Positions 13,794-22,516 of a stretch of 44,742 nucleotides of DNA are shown one piece after another (the first letter of the stretch is position 1; the number at the start of each line of letters is the position of its first letter). The notes under the pieces are model-generated. The model was given only the letters and a program-made list of their open reading frames with translations, did no database searches and was not told the DNA's origin. Source of the stretch: a virus. The translations under genes and the position numbers were made by a program. The stretch is taken from IMG/VR virus record IMGVR_UViG_3300044712_002304, positions 1 to 44,742 of that record. One strand, 5' to 3'.

Positions 13794-14771
13794 ATGGGAA
13801 TTGAAGTTACAACCCTAAAGTCTGAATTTGGAACGTACATAGGTACAAACCAACAGCAAATTATGAAACTGTTAACTCAAAAAACAGTTTCCCAGAATTT
13901 TATGACCACCATAATGAGCAAAGATTTAAAATGGCGTGCCGCAAAAGCCGTTATTGATGATCTGGTTCAGGGTTTCCAAAAAGCGTGGACCGCAAAAGGT
14001 ACCGCTACATTTACTCCACTTTCGTTGGAGCAAAGAAGGCATAAAATCGATTTTGAATTCTATCCGGATGATGTATTCGAATCGTGGTTGGGTTTTTTAA
14101 CCGACGAAAAAACCGATCGGAAAACATGGCCCATTAGCCGGTACATTATTGAACAGTTAATTGTTCCTAAAGTAGCCGCAAACCGCGAACTTTTACTTAT
14201 TGGTAAGGGTGTTTATGCTGAACCTGCTGAAGGTGTAGCACAAGCCACTGGCCTTTCAATGGATGGGTTCTGTACAATACTAAAAGCAAAACGCGCTTTA
14301 GGTACTTCTAATATCAATTTCTTTAACGATGCAACAACTTTCCCAGGTGTGCCAACAGCTGCAAATATTGTTGATTTTCTTGAAGCTTTTGTCGATTGGA
14401 TTGGAGTTTTGTATCAGGGTATGAACCTTCCGATATTCGAATCGAACGATTGGTACAAAAAATACCAACGTAAATACCGCGAATTGTATGGTATTAATAT
14501 GGATTATTCAAAAGCTGGTGCAGGCCAAATTGATTTTGCAAGTAATCCATTGCAACCATTACCATCTATGGCTGGCGAAAATGTATTTTTCGTAACTCCA
14601 AAAGAAAACTTCATCCGCCTTATCAATGCCAACGAAGGAGCTTCTAATATTACAGTTGAAAGTATCGATCGTAAAATTAAAGTTTTTGCCGATTGGCACG
14701 AATCCGTTGGATTTGGTATTGAGGAAGCAATTTTTGCTTATGTTCCGGACGAAACATCCGCATCCGCATAA
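13794..14771 (+). CDS. Major capsid protein
   Basis: 325 residues, directly after the protease/scaffold and followed by a strong terminator. The composition (WRAAKAVIDDLVQGFQKAWT, then FYPDDVFESWLGFL, IVPKVAANRELLLIGKGVYA) is that of HK97-fold major capsid proteins of Bacteroidota phages; the N-terminus lacks a long cleavable delta domain, consistent with the scaffold being on the protease. Position and size are the main evidence. The late-site B transcript would make protease and capsid together. Confidence 0.8.
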   Translation: MGIEVTTLKSEFGTYIGTNQQQIMKLLTQKTVSQNFMTTIMSKDLKWRAAKAVIDDLVQGFQKAWTAKGTATFTPLSLEQRRHKIDFEFYPDDVFESWLGFLTDEKTDRKTWPISRYIIEQLIVPKVAANRELLLIGKGVYAEPAEGVAQATGLSMDGFCTILKAKRALGTSNINFFNDATTFPGVPTAANIVDFLEAFVDWIGVLYQGMNLPIFESNDWYKKYQRKYRELYGINMDYSKAGAGQIDFASNPLQPLPSMAGENVFFVTPKENFIRLINANEGASNITVESIDRKIKVFADWHESVGFGIEEAIFAYVPDETSASA

Positions 14772-14776
14772 TTAAC

Positions 14777-14802
14777 GGGAGCCACAAGGCTCCCATTTTT
14801 TT
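14777..14802 (+). terminator. Rho-independent terminator after the capsid gene
   Basis: GGGAGCC (14777-14783), loop ACAA, GGCTCCC (14788-14794), then A and seven T. A textbook terminator six bases after the capsid stop codon. The next gene has no late-motif site of its own, so it probably depends on read-through. Confidence 0.9.
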
Positions 14803-14823
14803 AACTCAATAAAATATTTAAAT

Positions 14824-15552
14824 ATGAAAATACTTCGCATAATAATGGTACTGGCATTTTCGGCAATAATAGGCCCCGCGCTGGCTTATGGTTTTAGTCC
14901 CGATGCCGGATTGATAACTACAGCTGTATTTACAGGGGCTGTTTTTGCAGGTTCATTTATTCCAATGCCTTCGGGCATTTCGCTCGCTACATTTGCGTTA
15001 ACTGATCTCGAAAAACCTGCCGGAGCAATGCCCGGTACCGGAGGTGGAATACGATCTATAATTTACGCGGCACTAGAGGACGATATAGAAATTGCTAATT
15101 TCCCTTCGAGACAAACGGATAAGGTTACTATATTAACCGATTTACCATTTAAAGCAAATAAGTATCTTCACCGTATTTATGGCACAGAAAAAACAATAGA
15201 GCCTATTGAAAAGAAACTAAAAGGACCTAATCGGGATTCGGGTGGGTATGAAATTTCGCTTAAATATTTTCACCCGGCCGTAAGTGTAGCGGTTCAGGAA
15301 TTTAAAGCAAAGCATTCCAATTCAAATTTCTTTCTTATTTTAAAGGTATACCAGAATGGCGCCTTTACCAATTATCTTATTGGTGAGCCTTATAATACAG
15401 CGTGGATGGACGATTACGAAACTAAGTTTGGTAAGGATCAGACCGAAGCTAAAGGAACCGATTTTACATTCTTATGTTACCAGGGATTGCCAATGGCAAT
15501 TTACCAAGGTGCAACGGATGCGTTAACCGATAACCAATCATCGTCATACTAA
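14824..15552 (+). CDS. Probable virion protein with hydrophobic N-terminus
   Basis: 242 residues. The first ~57 residues hold two hydrophobic segments (IIMVLAFSAIIGPALAYGF and LITTAVFTGAVFAGSFIPM), looking like a signal/anchor pair. The remaining ~185 are a soluble beta-rich domain (NFFLILKVYQNGAFTNYLIG, FTFLCYQGLPMAIYQG). It lies between two terminators right after the major capsid gene. A structural role (decoration, spike or tail tube) is likely from position; an N-terminal membrane region is unusual for one. Confidence 0.55.
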   Translation: MKILRIIMVLAFSAIIGPALAYGFSPDAGLITTAVFTGAVFAGSFIPMPSGISLATFALTDLEKPAGAMPGTGGGIRSIIYAALEDDIEIANFPSRQTDKVTILTDLPFKANKYLHRIYGTEKTIEPIEKKLKGPNRDSGGYEISLKYFHPAVSVAVQEFKAKHSNSNFFLILKVYQNGAFTNYLIGEPYNTAWMDDYETKFGKDQTEAKGTDFTFLCYQGLPMAIYQGATDALTDNQSSSY

Positions 15553-15590
15553 AATTCATAGGTAGGTAGTATATAAAGGTAGTAGATGTA

Positions 15591-15618
15591 AAACCCGGAC
15601 AATGTTCCGGGTTTTTTT
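15591..15618 (+). terminator. Rho-independent terminator
   Basis: AAACCCGGA (15591-15599) pairs with TCCGGGTTT (15606-15614), loop CAATGT, continuing into a T-run. It closes the capsid-side unit; late motif site C begins three bases later. Confidence 0.9.
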
Positions 15619-15620
15619 AT

Positions 15621-15654
15621 GCCCTTTTAAGTCCTTTAAATTACAATTGATTTG
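15621..15654 (+). promoter_or_regulatory. Late motif site C, probable promoter
   Basis: Two 10-base half-sites in tandem, GCCCTTTTAA (15621-15630) and GTCCTTTAAA (15631-15640), then TTACAA. TTGATTTG at 15647-15654 is one mismatch from the -7 consensus TAnnTTTG, with no -33 TTG where one is expected. The site directly follows a terminator and precedes the glycosylation genes. Confidence 0.6.
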
Positions 15655-15684
15655 CTTCAACTTCGCATCAATATTAACTTTTAT

Positions 15685-16440
15685 ATGATCGACGTTTATT
15701 ATCCATATTTACATAACGAATCGAAATGGAATGAGTTAAAATACTCGTTACGTTCCATTGATAAACATCTTAAAGAGGATTATAGGGTTGTAATTGTAGG
15801 CGATTGTCCGGATTGGGTAAAAAACGTTACCCATATACCCCATACCCGAAACCATCACATAGAGGAAACAAGCACGTTTGATGCTGTTAGTAAGCTAATC
15901 TTATACCTTAATCACGAATCTTCATCCGAATATTTTATTAGGATGTACGATGATATTTATCTGCTTCAGGATGTAACTATTTCAGATATTGATGTAATAA
16001 GGGCAATGTATGATATTAATGGTTTTCCGGCAGATGGTAAAAGCGTATGGTTTGAGCAGTTAAAGCGAACTATGTTAATACTTAAAAAAAATGGGCTTAC
16101 AACATGGAATACCGAAACGCACATGCCAGAGTATTTTAAGAAGAACAATATGTTATCTATTATTGATGTTTTTAAACCTCTTGAAAATAGGTTATTAACC
16201 AGTACATTATATTTTAATGTGTTATATAGCTACTTAGGATTAGAACCCATAATTGAAAAACGAACCCACGGCGCCAAATTTTATGGCGATAAACGGGAGT
16301 GGAATTATCCTCCCGAAGCTGATCCGGCAGAATGTTGTGTCGGTAAGCTATTCCTTAACCACAATAATGCTGGGTTAACGGATAAATTAAAAGCATTTAT
16401 TGAACATAAATTTCCTGAAAAATCGAGGTTTGAAAAATGA
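15685..16440 (+). CDS. Stealth-like sugar(-phosphate) transferase
   Basis: 251 residues from ATG 15685; a TTG-started extension upstream would overlap the promoter-like site. DVYYPYLHNESKWNELKYSL, VIVGDCPDW, then SEYFIRMYDDIYLLQDV with an Asp-Asp pair, and a later KRTHGAKFYG block resemble Stealth/capsular-polysaccharide phosphotransferases and GT-A transferases. It is the first gene of a three-gene cassette (next start overlaps by four bases, ATGA). Probably transfers a sugar or sugar-phosphate to a virion or surface glycan; the acceptor is not visible from sequence. Confidence 0.6.
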   Translation: MIDVYYPYLHNESKWNELKYSLRSIDKHLKEDYRVVIVGDCPDWVKNVTHIPHTRNHHIEETSTFDAVSKLILYLNHESSSEYFIRMYDDIYLLQDVTISDIDVIRAMYDINGFPADGKSVWFEQLKRTMLILKKNGLTTWNTETHMPEYFKKNNMLSIIDVFKPLENRLLTSTLYFNVLYSYLGLEPIIEKRTHGAKFYGDKREWNYPPEADPAECCVGKLFLNHNNAGLTDKLKAFIEHKFPEKSRFEK

Positions 16441-17087
16441 ATTGGAACGATGGTATAGCTGATGAATTATCATTTTGGAATGATTGGTACGAAACAAAAG
16501 GTTGTACATGGCCCGACGATTATAAGTTCAGGATTAACCCTGATACTGAAATACAATCGCGAATATCCGAACACCTGGTAAATGGTAACGAAAAAATAAT
16601 GGACGTTGGCGCCGGACCGTTAACCATTTTAGGTAAAAACTGGAAGGGTAAAAAGTTAAATATACGGGCGTGCGATGCTTTGGCGGTTTCGTATGCTAAA
16701 ATAAACGAACGCCATGCAATTAACCCAATAATTGTAACTGAGGAATGCAAAGCGGAGGAACTTGTAGTAAAATACGGGTATTGCTCCTTTAATATAATAC
16801 ATGCACAAAATTGTATCGATCATTGTATCGATCCGGTTAAGGCTATTATACAAATGGTTTCACTGGCGGATATTAAGGGTATTATTTTGCTACGGCACGA
16901 AGTAAACGAAGGTAAAAATGAAGGTTATAAGGGTTTACACCAGTGGGATTTTTACGAAAAAAACGGCGATTTTATGATATCTGGTAAAGGGATGGATTGT
17001 AATATAACCAGATTATTAAAATACGATGCGTTAGTTAAAACAAAGGTTCAGAGTGGATATATTGAAAATACAATTTTAGTAAGATGA
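16437..17087 (+). CDS. SAM-dependent methyltransferase
   Basis: 216 residues. IMDVGAGPLTILG (about residues 53-65) is a class I SAM-binding motif, NIRACDALAVSYAKINER is the ribose-binding strand, and NIIHAQNCIDHC is motif IV. The family is that of small-molecule or sugar methyltransferases. It overlaps the genes on both sides by ATGA, so the three are translationally coupled. Terminal methylation of a glycan made by the flanking transferases is the obvious idea, inferred from context. Confidence 0.7.
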   Translation: MNWNDGIADELSFWNDWYETKGCTWPDDYKFRINPDTEIQSRISEHLVNGNEKIMDVGAGPLTILGKNWKGKKLNIRACDALAVSYAKINERHAINPIIVTEECKAEELVVKYGYCSFNIIHAQNCIDHCIDPVKAIIQMVSLADIKGIILLRHEVNEGKNEGYKGLHQWDFYEKNGDFMISGKGMDCNITRLLKYDALVKTKVQSGYIENTILVR

Positions 17088-19159
17088 AAATTGCGAAACT
17101 TATTCTGCATTATAATACTCCAAAACTAACGGCGGATTTATGCCGTATGGTACCCGATGCCATAATTATTGATAATGGTAGCGATAAGCAGCCTTTAGCA
17201 ACCGGCAATATGGTTATTAGCCTGGCAAAAAATTACGGTTTTACAATCGGTTGGAACTTAGCAATTAAAATGTTATGGAACGATTACGATGCCTTTTGGT
17301 TAATGAATTCAGATATTACAATTACTCCGGAATCGGTTAATCGGGTATGCAAGTTAATAGAAAACGAGGATATTGATATACTTACCCCGGTTTATAATTG
17401 TTGGATGAAACATTGCCAACAGCAAATTACTAAAGGATTACGATCTACCAATATAATTGAATTTACGGCGCCGGTTATTAAAAAATCGGTATTCGAAAAA
17501 ATTGGATTATTCGACGAACGTTTCGCGATGGGTTATGGGGTTGAGTTTGATTTCTGTTATAGAGCACGACAAAAGGATTTAAAAATATGGGTAGACGATG
17601 GAAGCTCGTTTCATCATATCGGCCACCAAACAATTAAAGCAAACGATGGTATTATAGCCTACTCGAAAAAAGCAAATTTTGAACTCACACACGGGCTACT
17701 TAATAAATATGGTTGGGATTGGATGGGTATTGTATTAAAGGATGTGGATATTAAAACCGATTTTGACATGAATATTGCCGTTTATACCACTTTATTCGGC
17801 GATTACGATACGCATAAGCAATGGCCAGAACAAAATATAAAAGCCAAATATTATATAATTACCGATAATCCAAACTTAAAGGTACCCGGATGGGAAACTA
17901 TTGTGCCAAATTTTCCACGGCACGATTTAAACGCACGTTTACGAGCTAAATATTTTAAGATGTTTCCATGGGAAATACCCCAATTAGACGCTGCCAGTAT
18001 TACTGTTTATATCGATGCATCCATACAGGTTGAATCGGAGCATTTTATAGATTATTGCATTCGTAATTTAACTGCCGATATGTTACTGTATAAACATCCA
18101 CAGCGCACGTGTATTTACGACGAAGCAAAAGCCTCTATGGATTTGCTTAAATACAAAACAGAGCCAATAAAACAGCAAATTGAATCGTATAAACCGTTTT
18201 TTCCATCAAAACAGGGGTTATATGCTTGTGGAGTAATGATTCGAAAACATACTGATATTGTTAAAAAAGTAATGTTCGATTGGTGGTGGGAAAATATTAA
18301 ATATTCGTACCAGGATCAATTATCGTTTCCGGTTGTATGTAAACTAAATGACTTTAAACCGGCTACATTTGCCGAAAACCAGTACAAAAACGAGTATTTT
18401 AAGGTGAAATGGCACGACGATACGATTAAACTGAATCCGGAAATTACTGTTTTAATGCCTATTTATAACACACCAGTTGAATACATTAAAATCGCCATTG
18501 ATTCCATATTAAAACAAACATTTACAACCTTCGAATTGCTTATTGTGGATGATAACAACAGCGATCAATCAATAATTACCTGTATTAACGATTTTGAATT
18601 ATCGGATAAACGAATCAGGGTAATATCTACAAATGAAAATAAAGGTATAGCAGCTGCTTTAAATTATGGAATAGAAAATGCGGCATGTAACCTTATTGTA
18701 AGAATGGATGCTGACGATATTGCTGAGCCAACCCTTTTACAAAAGCATTTCAATTGGTTTGCTGCCAATCCCGATAAAAATATATGTGGTGTGCAAATTG
18801 AGCTATTTTCGCCCGAAAAAGTATGGCAAAGTCATCACGAAAGTATAATTACCAAACAAAAGGCCATTAATAATAAAGGTTTTTGGGTAGTTAATCATCC
18901 TGGTATTGGTTATAGGACAGAATTTATTAAAAAATTTGGATCCTATGGAAATTCTAAACAAGGGCAGGCAGAGGATTATGCGTTATGGTGCAAAATACTT
19001 GCTTCAGGTGAAATAATTTATAATATGCCGGATGTGTTAATCCATTACAGGGTTATTACCAATAAAAAATATAACCAGGACCGTAAATCGCCTGAGTGGT
19101 TTGAATTTTTGGAACAATGTAAACAACAATTATATGAACGATATAACAGCATGGCTTAA
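17084..19159 (+). CDS. Three-domain glycosyltransferase (GT2 + DUF616-like + GT2)
   Basis: 691 residues, three catalytic-type domains. Residues 1-220 are a GT2/rhamnosyltransferase-like domain (AKLILHYNTPKLTADLCRMV, AIIIDNGSD, FWLMNSDITI). Residues about 228-430 resemble DUF616/TOD1-type glycosyltransferases (NIAVYTTLFGDYDTHKQWPE, DASIQVESEHF, QLSFPV). Residues about 450-691 are a canonical GT2 (PEITVLMPIYNTPVEYIKIA, LLIVDDNNSD, RMDADDIAEP). One protein could thus add several sugars in turn. It is coupled to the methyltransferase and precedes the terminase genes. Confidence 0.75.
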   Translation: MKIAKLILHYNTPKLTADLCRMVPDAIIIDNGSDKQPLATGNMVISLAKNYGFTIGWNLAIKMLWNDYDAFWLMNSDITITPESVNRVCKLIENEDIDILTPVYNCWMKHCQQQITKGLRSTNIIEFTAPVIKKSVFEKIGLFDERFAMGYGVEFDFCYRARQKDLKIWVDDGSSFHHIGHQTIKANDGIIAYSKKANFELTHGLLNKYGWDWMGIVLKDVDIKTDFDMNIAVYTTLFGDYDTHKQWPEQNIKAKYYIITDNPNLKVPGWETIVPNFPRHDLNARLRAKYFKMFPWEIPQLDAASITVYIDASIQVESEHFIDYCIRNLTADMLLYKHPQRTCIYDEAKASMDLLKYKTEPIKQQIESYKPFFPSKQGLYACGVMIRKHTDIVKKVMFDWWWENIKYSYQDQLSFPVVCKLNDFKPATFAENQYKNEYFKVKWHDDTIKLNPEITVLMPIYNTPVEYIKIAIDSILKQTFTTFELLIVDDNNSDQSIITCINDFELSDKRIRVISTNENKGIAAALNYGIENAACNLIVRMDADDIAEPTLLQKHFNWFAANPDKNICGVQIELFSPEKVWQSHHESIITKQKAINNKGFWVVNHPGIGYRTEFIKKFGSYGNSKQGQAEDYALWCKILASGEIIYNMPDVLIHYRVITNKKYNQDRKSPEWFEFLEQCKQQLYERYNSMA

Positions 19160-19808
19160 TGGCCCAAGAAATTACGCGGAAGGGTTGGAGCTATATAATA
19201 AACATGGGCATTCACCAAGTTTAAAGCGTATTTTAACGATAAGTGGGGACACAAAACGCAATGCCGAAACACTAGCTTATGAGCTAAGTAAAATAAGCGC
19301 AACCTTACATATTGAACCTGTAAAAATTCAAATTAAAAAGCCAGTACTGGTAAAACCCGTAATTGAATACAAACCAATACCCACCATTGATCGTAATAAT
19401 GCCGATATACAAACAACCATTGAGGCAAAAAACAGGTTGTATAAACAATATGTTGCCTTATTTCATCAATTAGAGCACTTACAGCAACCCGACAGGTTAA
19501 AAGCGGCACTCGATTGTTTAACCATTATGGATGAAGTGCAACGGTTGTGGGGTATTATAGATTACCATCGCCAACATGGCGCGTTACCACCGGTTACAAT
19601 TAGTGTTTCAAAGGAAAATAAGGTAAACGAAATGGATAAGGCCGATTTGTTACAATACCGTAATAATAGCCTTCGCCCGGCCATAAGTCAGTTAAAAAAG
19701 AAGCTTACAAATGCAAAAGGAGGCGCAAAACGCGCCGAATTGCAGGACCAAATAGATAAAAAAGAATTATTACTCCGGCAGGTTGAACTTAAGATACAAA
19801 CGGTATGA
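19134..19808 (+). CDS. Conserved phage protein upstream of the terminases
   Basis: 224 residues from ATG 19134 (MNDITAWLNGPRNYAEGLEL); an earlier ATG at 19101 adds 11 residues and lengthens the overlap with the glycosyltransferase gene. The N-terminal WLNGPRNYAEGLELYNKHG block recurs in Bacteroidota phages, in my recollection always near the terminase. The rest is helical: AKNRLYKQYVALFHQLEHLQ and a C-terminal coiled coil (LRPAISQLKKKLTNAKGGAK). Probable DNA-packaging or regulatory role; function unknown. Confidence 0.6.
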   Translation: MNDITAWLNGPRNYAEGLELYNKHGHSPSLKRILTISGDTKRNAETLAYELSKISATLHIEPVKIQIKKPVLVKPVIEYKPIPTIDRNNADIQTTIEAKNRLYKQYVALFHQLEHLQQPDRLKAALDCLTIMDEVQRLWGIIDYHRQHGALPPVTISVSKENKVNEMDKADLLQYRNNSLRPAISQLKKKLTNAKGGAKRAELQDQIDKKELLLRQVELKIQTV

Positions 19809-20434
19809 ATGTATTAGCTTTAGATACAACAATGGATCGTATTAGAGCGTTTTATGCTCCCGGTGGCGAAAATATTAAATTAACCAAACATGAGGATGAT
19901 ACACGTGAAATATGGGAAGCCGCATGGGTTAATATGCTGAATAATAAAGACGGAGGCACCAAAGAAAGGACTGTGGAATTGCTTAAACGCTTGTATAAAC
20001 GATCTACGGCACAAGCTTACCGAGATATATCCAATGCAGAAATACTATTCGGCGATGTACGCAAAAACCATAAAGAAGCTATTCGGTATATAGTTACCGA
20101 ATGGGCAAAGGAAATGTTTATCGATGCTAAAGAAAAAAAGGATATGGATGGTATGGCTCGTGCCCTCCGGGAGATAAACAGGGCAAATTTATTGTATAAG
20201 GAGGATATTGATTTACCGGATCCGGATAAAATTCAACCGCCTATCCAGGTACTTCAAATTAACATCGATTTTCTTACCTCACAGTTTAGTAATATAATAG
20301 ATCCAAAGGCAAAAGCCAAAATTAACCGCCTTATGGAGCAAATTACGGCCATGGTAGAAAAAGGAAAAATAAACGATTACCTCGATCAAATAATTGATAT
20401 CCCAATGCTAAATGCAAACAACCAGGAGGATTGA
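19805..20434 (+). CDS. Terminase small subunit (probable)
   Basis: 209 residues. An N-terminal region (MLNNKDGGTKERTVELLKRL then YKRSTAQAYRDISNAEILFG) reads as an HTH-like DNA-binding part; helices DAKEKKDMDGMARALREINR and a C-terminal oligomerisation-type segment follow. This layout, and the overlap of its end with the large terminase gene, identify it as the small subunit that recognises the packaging site. The preceding gene overlaps it by ATGA. Confidence 0.7.
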   Translation: MNVLALDTTMDRIRAFYAPGGENIKLTKHEDDTREIWEAAWVNMLNNKDGGTKERTVELLKRLYKRSTAQAYRDISNAEILFGDVRKNHKEAIRYIVTEWAKEMFIDAKEKKDMDGMARALREINRANLLYKEDIDLPDPDKIQPPIQVLQINIDFLTSQFSNIIDPKAKAKINRLMEQITAMVEKGKINDYLDQIIDIPMLNANNQED

Positions 20435-21917
20435 ACCGGCACCATTTTATAATAACCTGCAGCTGGGCATAAAATTAAGCTCAGTACCTAATAAAATGAT
20501 AATTGCAGGCCGTGGAGTTGGTAAAACTACCATTCACGCCGAGGATTTTATAGACGATATTATATCCATGCCGCGTGGTAAATTTTCGTTTGGTGGGTTA
20601 ACGTATTTCCATATTCGCACTAAATCGATGCCCGCAATTATCGACCAATGGGAACGCCGTAAATTATACCGCGATATTCATTATTTTATTGGGCATAAAG
20701 CTCCTAAAAAATTCGATTGGAAGGAACCGTTTCAACCGCCTTTAGATTATTCAAATTGTATCCATTTTTATAATGGCAGTGTAATTGAGTTCATTAGTTT
20801 CGATAGACCTGAAATGGCACGCTCAGGTAGTTACGATACTATGAAATTTGACGAAATACAGCGCCTTAAAAAATCTGCTATTGATAGCGATGTTATGCCG
20901 GCAAATAGGGGTAATCGAGATAGATTTGGACACATTCGGCGGCACCATGGTACACTTTTTACGGGTACTATGCCACTTACCCAGGAAGGCGAATGGGTAT
21001 TTGAATATCAGGAATTAATGAATCAACATCCCAAAGATTACCTATATCTTGAGGCTTCCGCCCGCATTAATGAAAATATATTAGGTAAGGATTATTTTCG
21101 CAATCTAAAACGCACACTCCCACAGCTTATATATGATGCAGAAATAGAAAATATACGCCCTAATTTTAACAAACAGGGGTTTTATCCTATGTTAACAGAT
21201 AGGCATTTATATTACGATTCGTACGATTATAGTTTTTATGAATCATTAGGTTATGAAATACCAAAGGATGGAGGTTTGGATAGTCGCGGAGACAAGGATT
21301 GTTTAAAAGATCAACCGTTATATGTAAGCCTCGATTTTGGCTCACGTATTAATTGTATGGTAGTATGTCAGGAGCTCCTTAGCATAAGCGAATTTAGGCT
21401 AATAAAGAACTTCTATATAGAGAACGATATATTCCAGACTATTATTAAGGAGTTTATTGATTACTACCAATACCATCGTGATAAGACTATATACCTGTAT
21501 GGCGGTAGTGATGGGATGAAGCGCACTAACGCATCGAGCCACGAAACATATTTCGATGTGGTTATTTCCATGTTACATAAAGCAGGGTGGACAGTTAAAC
21601 TAATGGCACAGTTATTAGAGATAAGTCACTTAGATAAGTATCTATTCTATAACATAGCATTATCAGAAGATGGAATGATACCCGCATTACGCATCAATCA
21701 GAACAATGCTAATGAATCCTTTATAAGCATGAAGGAGGCACCCATAATGCCAAGTGATATACAAAAGGATAAGAGATCAGAACGTAACGATAACATCCCA
21801 CAATGGAAAGCTACACACTTAAGCGATGCTATAGATAATATATACTATTGGCTATATGCCCACATGATAGGTGACAATACAACCTATACACACGACATAA
21901 TGATATTGGGTAAGTAG
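20412..21917 (+). CDS. terL: Terminase large subunit
   Basis: 501 residues. Walker A GRGVGKTT at residues 33-40, Walker B-like YDTMKFDEIQR about residue 155, and an RNase-H-type nuclease domain beginning YVSLDFGSRINCMVVCQ, with later acidic residues (YGGSDGMKR; the final HLSDAIDNIYYW). It translocates DNA into the head and cuts it. The start overlaps the small subunit by 23 bases; the AGGAGG near 20424 lies after the ATG, so is not its ribosome-binding site. A strong terminator follows. Confidence 0.9.
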   Translation: MQTTRRIEPAPFYNNLQLGIKLSSVPNKMIIAGRGVGKTTIHAEDFIDDIISMPRGKFSFGGLTYFHIRTKSMPAIIDQWERRKLYRDIHYFIGHKAPKKFDWKEPFQPPLDYSNCIHFYNGSVIEFISFDRPEMARSGSYDTMKFDEIQRLKKSAIDSDVMPANRGNRDRFGHIRRHHGTLFTGTMPLTQEGEWVFEYQELMNQHPKDYLYLEASARINENILGKDYFRNLKRTLPQLIYDAEIENIRPNFNKQGFYPMLTDRHLYYDSYDYSFYESLGYEIPKDGGLDSRGDKDCLKDQPLYVSLDFGSRINCMVVCQELLSISEFRLIKNFYIENDIFQTIIKEFIDYYQYHRDKTIYLYGGSDGMKRTNASSHETYFDVVISMLHKAGWTVKLMAQLLEISHLDKYLFYNIALSEDGMIPALRINQNNANESFISMKEAPIMPSDIQKDKRSERNDNIPQWKATHLSDAIDNIYYWLYAHMIGDNTTYTHDIMILGK

Positions 21918-21940
21918 TCTCCATCAACTTATAATATGCA

Positions 21941-21971
21941 AGCCATCTCATAATACGGGATGGCTTTTTTC
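21941..21971 (+). terminator. Rho-independent terminator after terL
   Basis: AGCCATC (21941-21947) pairs with GATGGCT (21959-21965), followed by a T-run. The rest of the gap up to 22190 holds a GC-rich patch (CCCGACCGACAGGGCGGGGC, 22006-22025), an A/T-rich stretch with a TATTTTTG (22104-22111) that fits a -7 box, and late motif site D. Confidence 0.85.
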
Positions 21972-22140
21972 ATATATCCTCAATAAAATGGGGTATGCAA
22001 TTGCACCCGACCGACAGGGCGGGGCGGAATGTGACGTCTGATTTTTGATAATAAAAAAATTATTTAGTTGGTTAATAGCTTTTTATATAAAATTTTAACT
22101 AAATATTTTTGAGAATAGCCATCTTATCACCTGGTTTAAT

Positions 22141-22160
22141 ATCCCTTAATGTCCTTTATA
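22141..22160 (+). promoter_or_regulatory. Late motif site D
   Basis: ATCCCTTAAT (22141-22150) followed by GTCCTTTATA (22151-22160), two half-sites 10 bases apart, 30 bases before the ATG of the portal-side unit. It follows the terL terminator. Confidence 0.55.
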
Positions 22161-22189
22161 GCCTTCGTACATACTATTATTATTGTACT

Positions 22190-22516
22190 ATGAATAATAT
22201 AATAAGCTATAAAGAAATTATTGAAGAAATGGATCGGACCGACACGGAAGGCAAACCCGTGCGTTTTTCAATAAAGTTTGTTACTGCCGATCGGATCCGC
22301 AAAACAGGTGGCGAAATTATTACTGTGGATAAAGCTGAAAAATGTGTGGGTAAAAAAGCCGAAAAGGTTATACACGCCACCCCTATAAATACTAATAGAG
22401 AGCCAAACCATAAGGATAACCAAACCCGAAATATTTATATACCCGATAGCGGACAGGTTAGAAAGGTACACACGCGGTTAATTATCGAATTTAACGGACT
22501 TAAAGTAATACCATAA
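22190..22516 (+). CDS. Hypothetical protein preceding the portal
   Basis: 108 residues from ATG 22190; a TTG-started extension to 22109 would run through the late motif site and is rejected. The protein is basic, with a strand-rich C-terminus (RNIYIPDSGQVRKVHTRLII). The stop overlaps the portal start by one base. Unknown; by position a head-assembly protein. Confidence 0.6.
   Translation: MNNIISYKEIIEEMDRTDTEGKPVRFSIKFVTADRIRKTGGEIITVDKAEKCVGKKAEKVIHATPINTNREPNHKDNQTRNIYIPDSGQVRKVHTRLIIEFNGLKVIP

Noticed and set aside
15652-15684. TTG start of the Stealth-like gene
   Set aside because: It would overlap the -7-like element of late site C; ATG 15685 gives a normal N-terminus.
20424-20433. AGGAGG as the terL ribosome-binding site with a later start
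   Set aside because: No Met follows at a usable distance in that frame; the next is residue 29, too close to the P-loop, and host genes do not rely on Shine-Dalgarno.
22109-22189. TTG start of the protein before the portal
   Set aside because: The extension runs through late motif site D and a promoter-like box; ATG 22190 is preferred.
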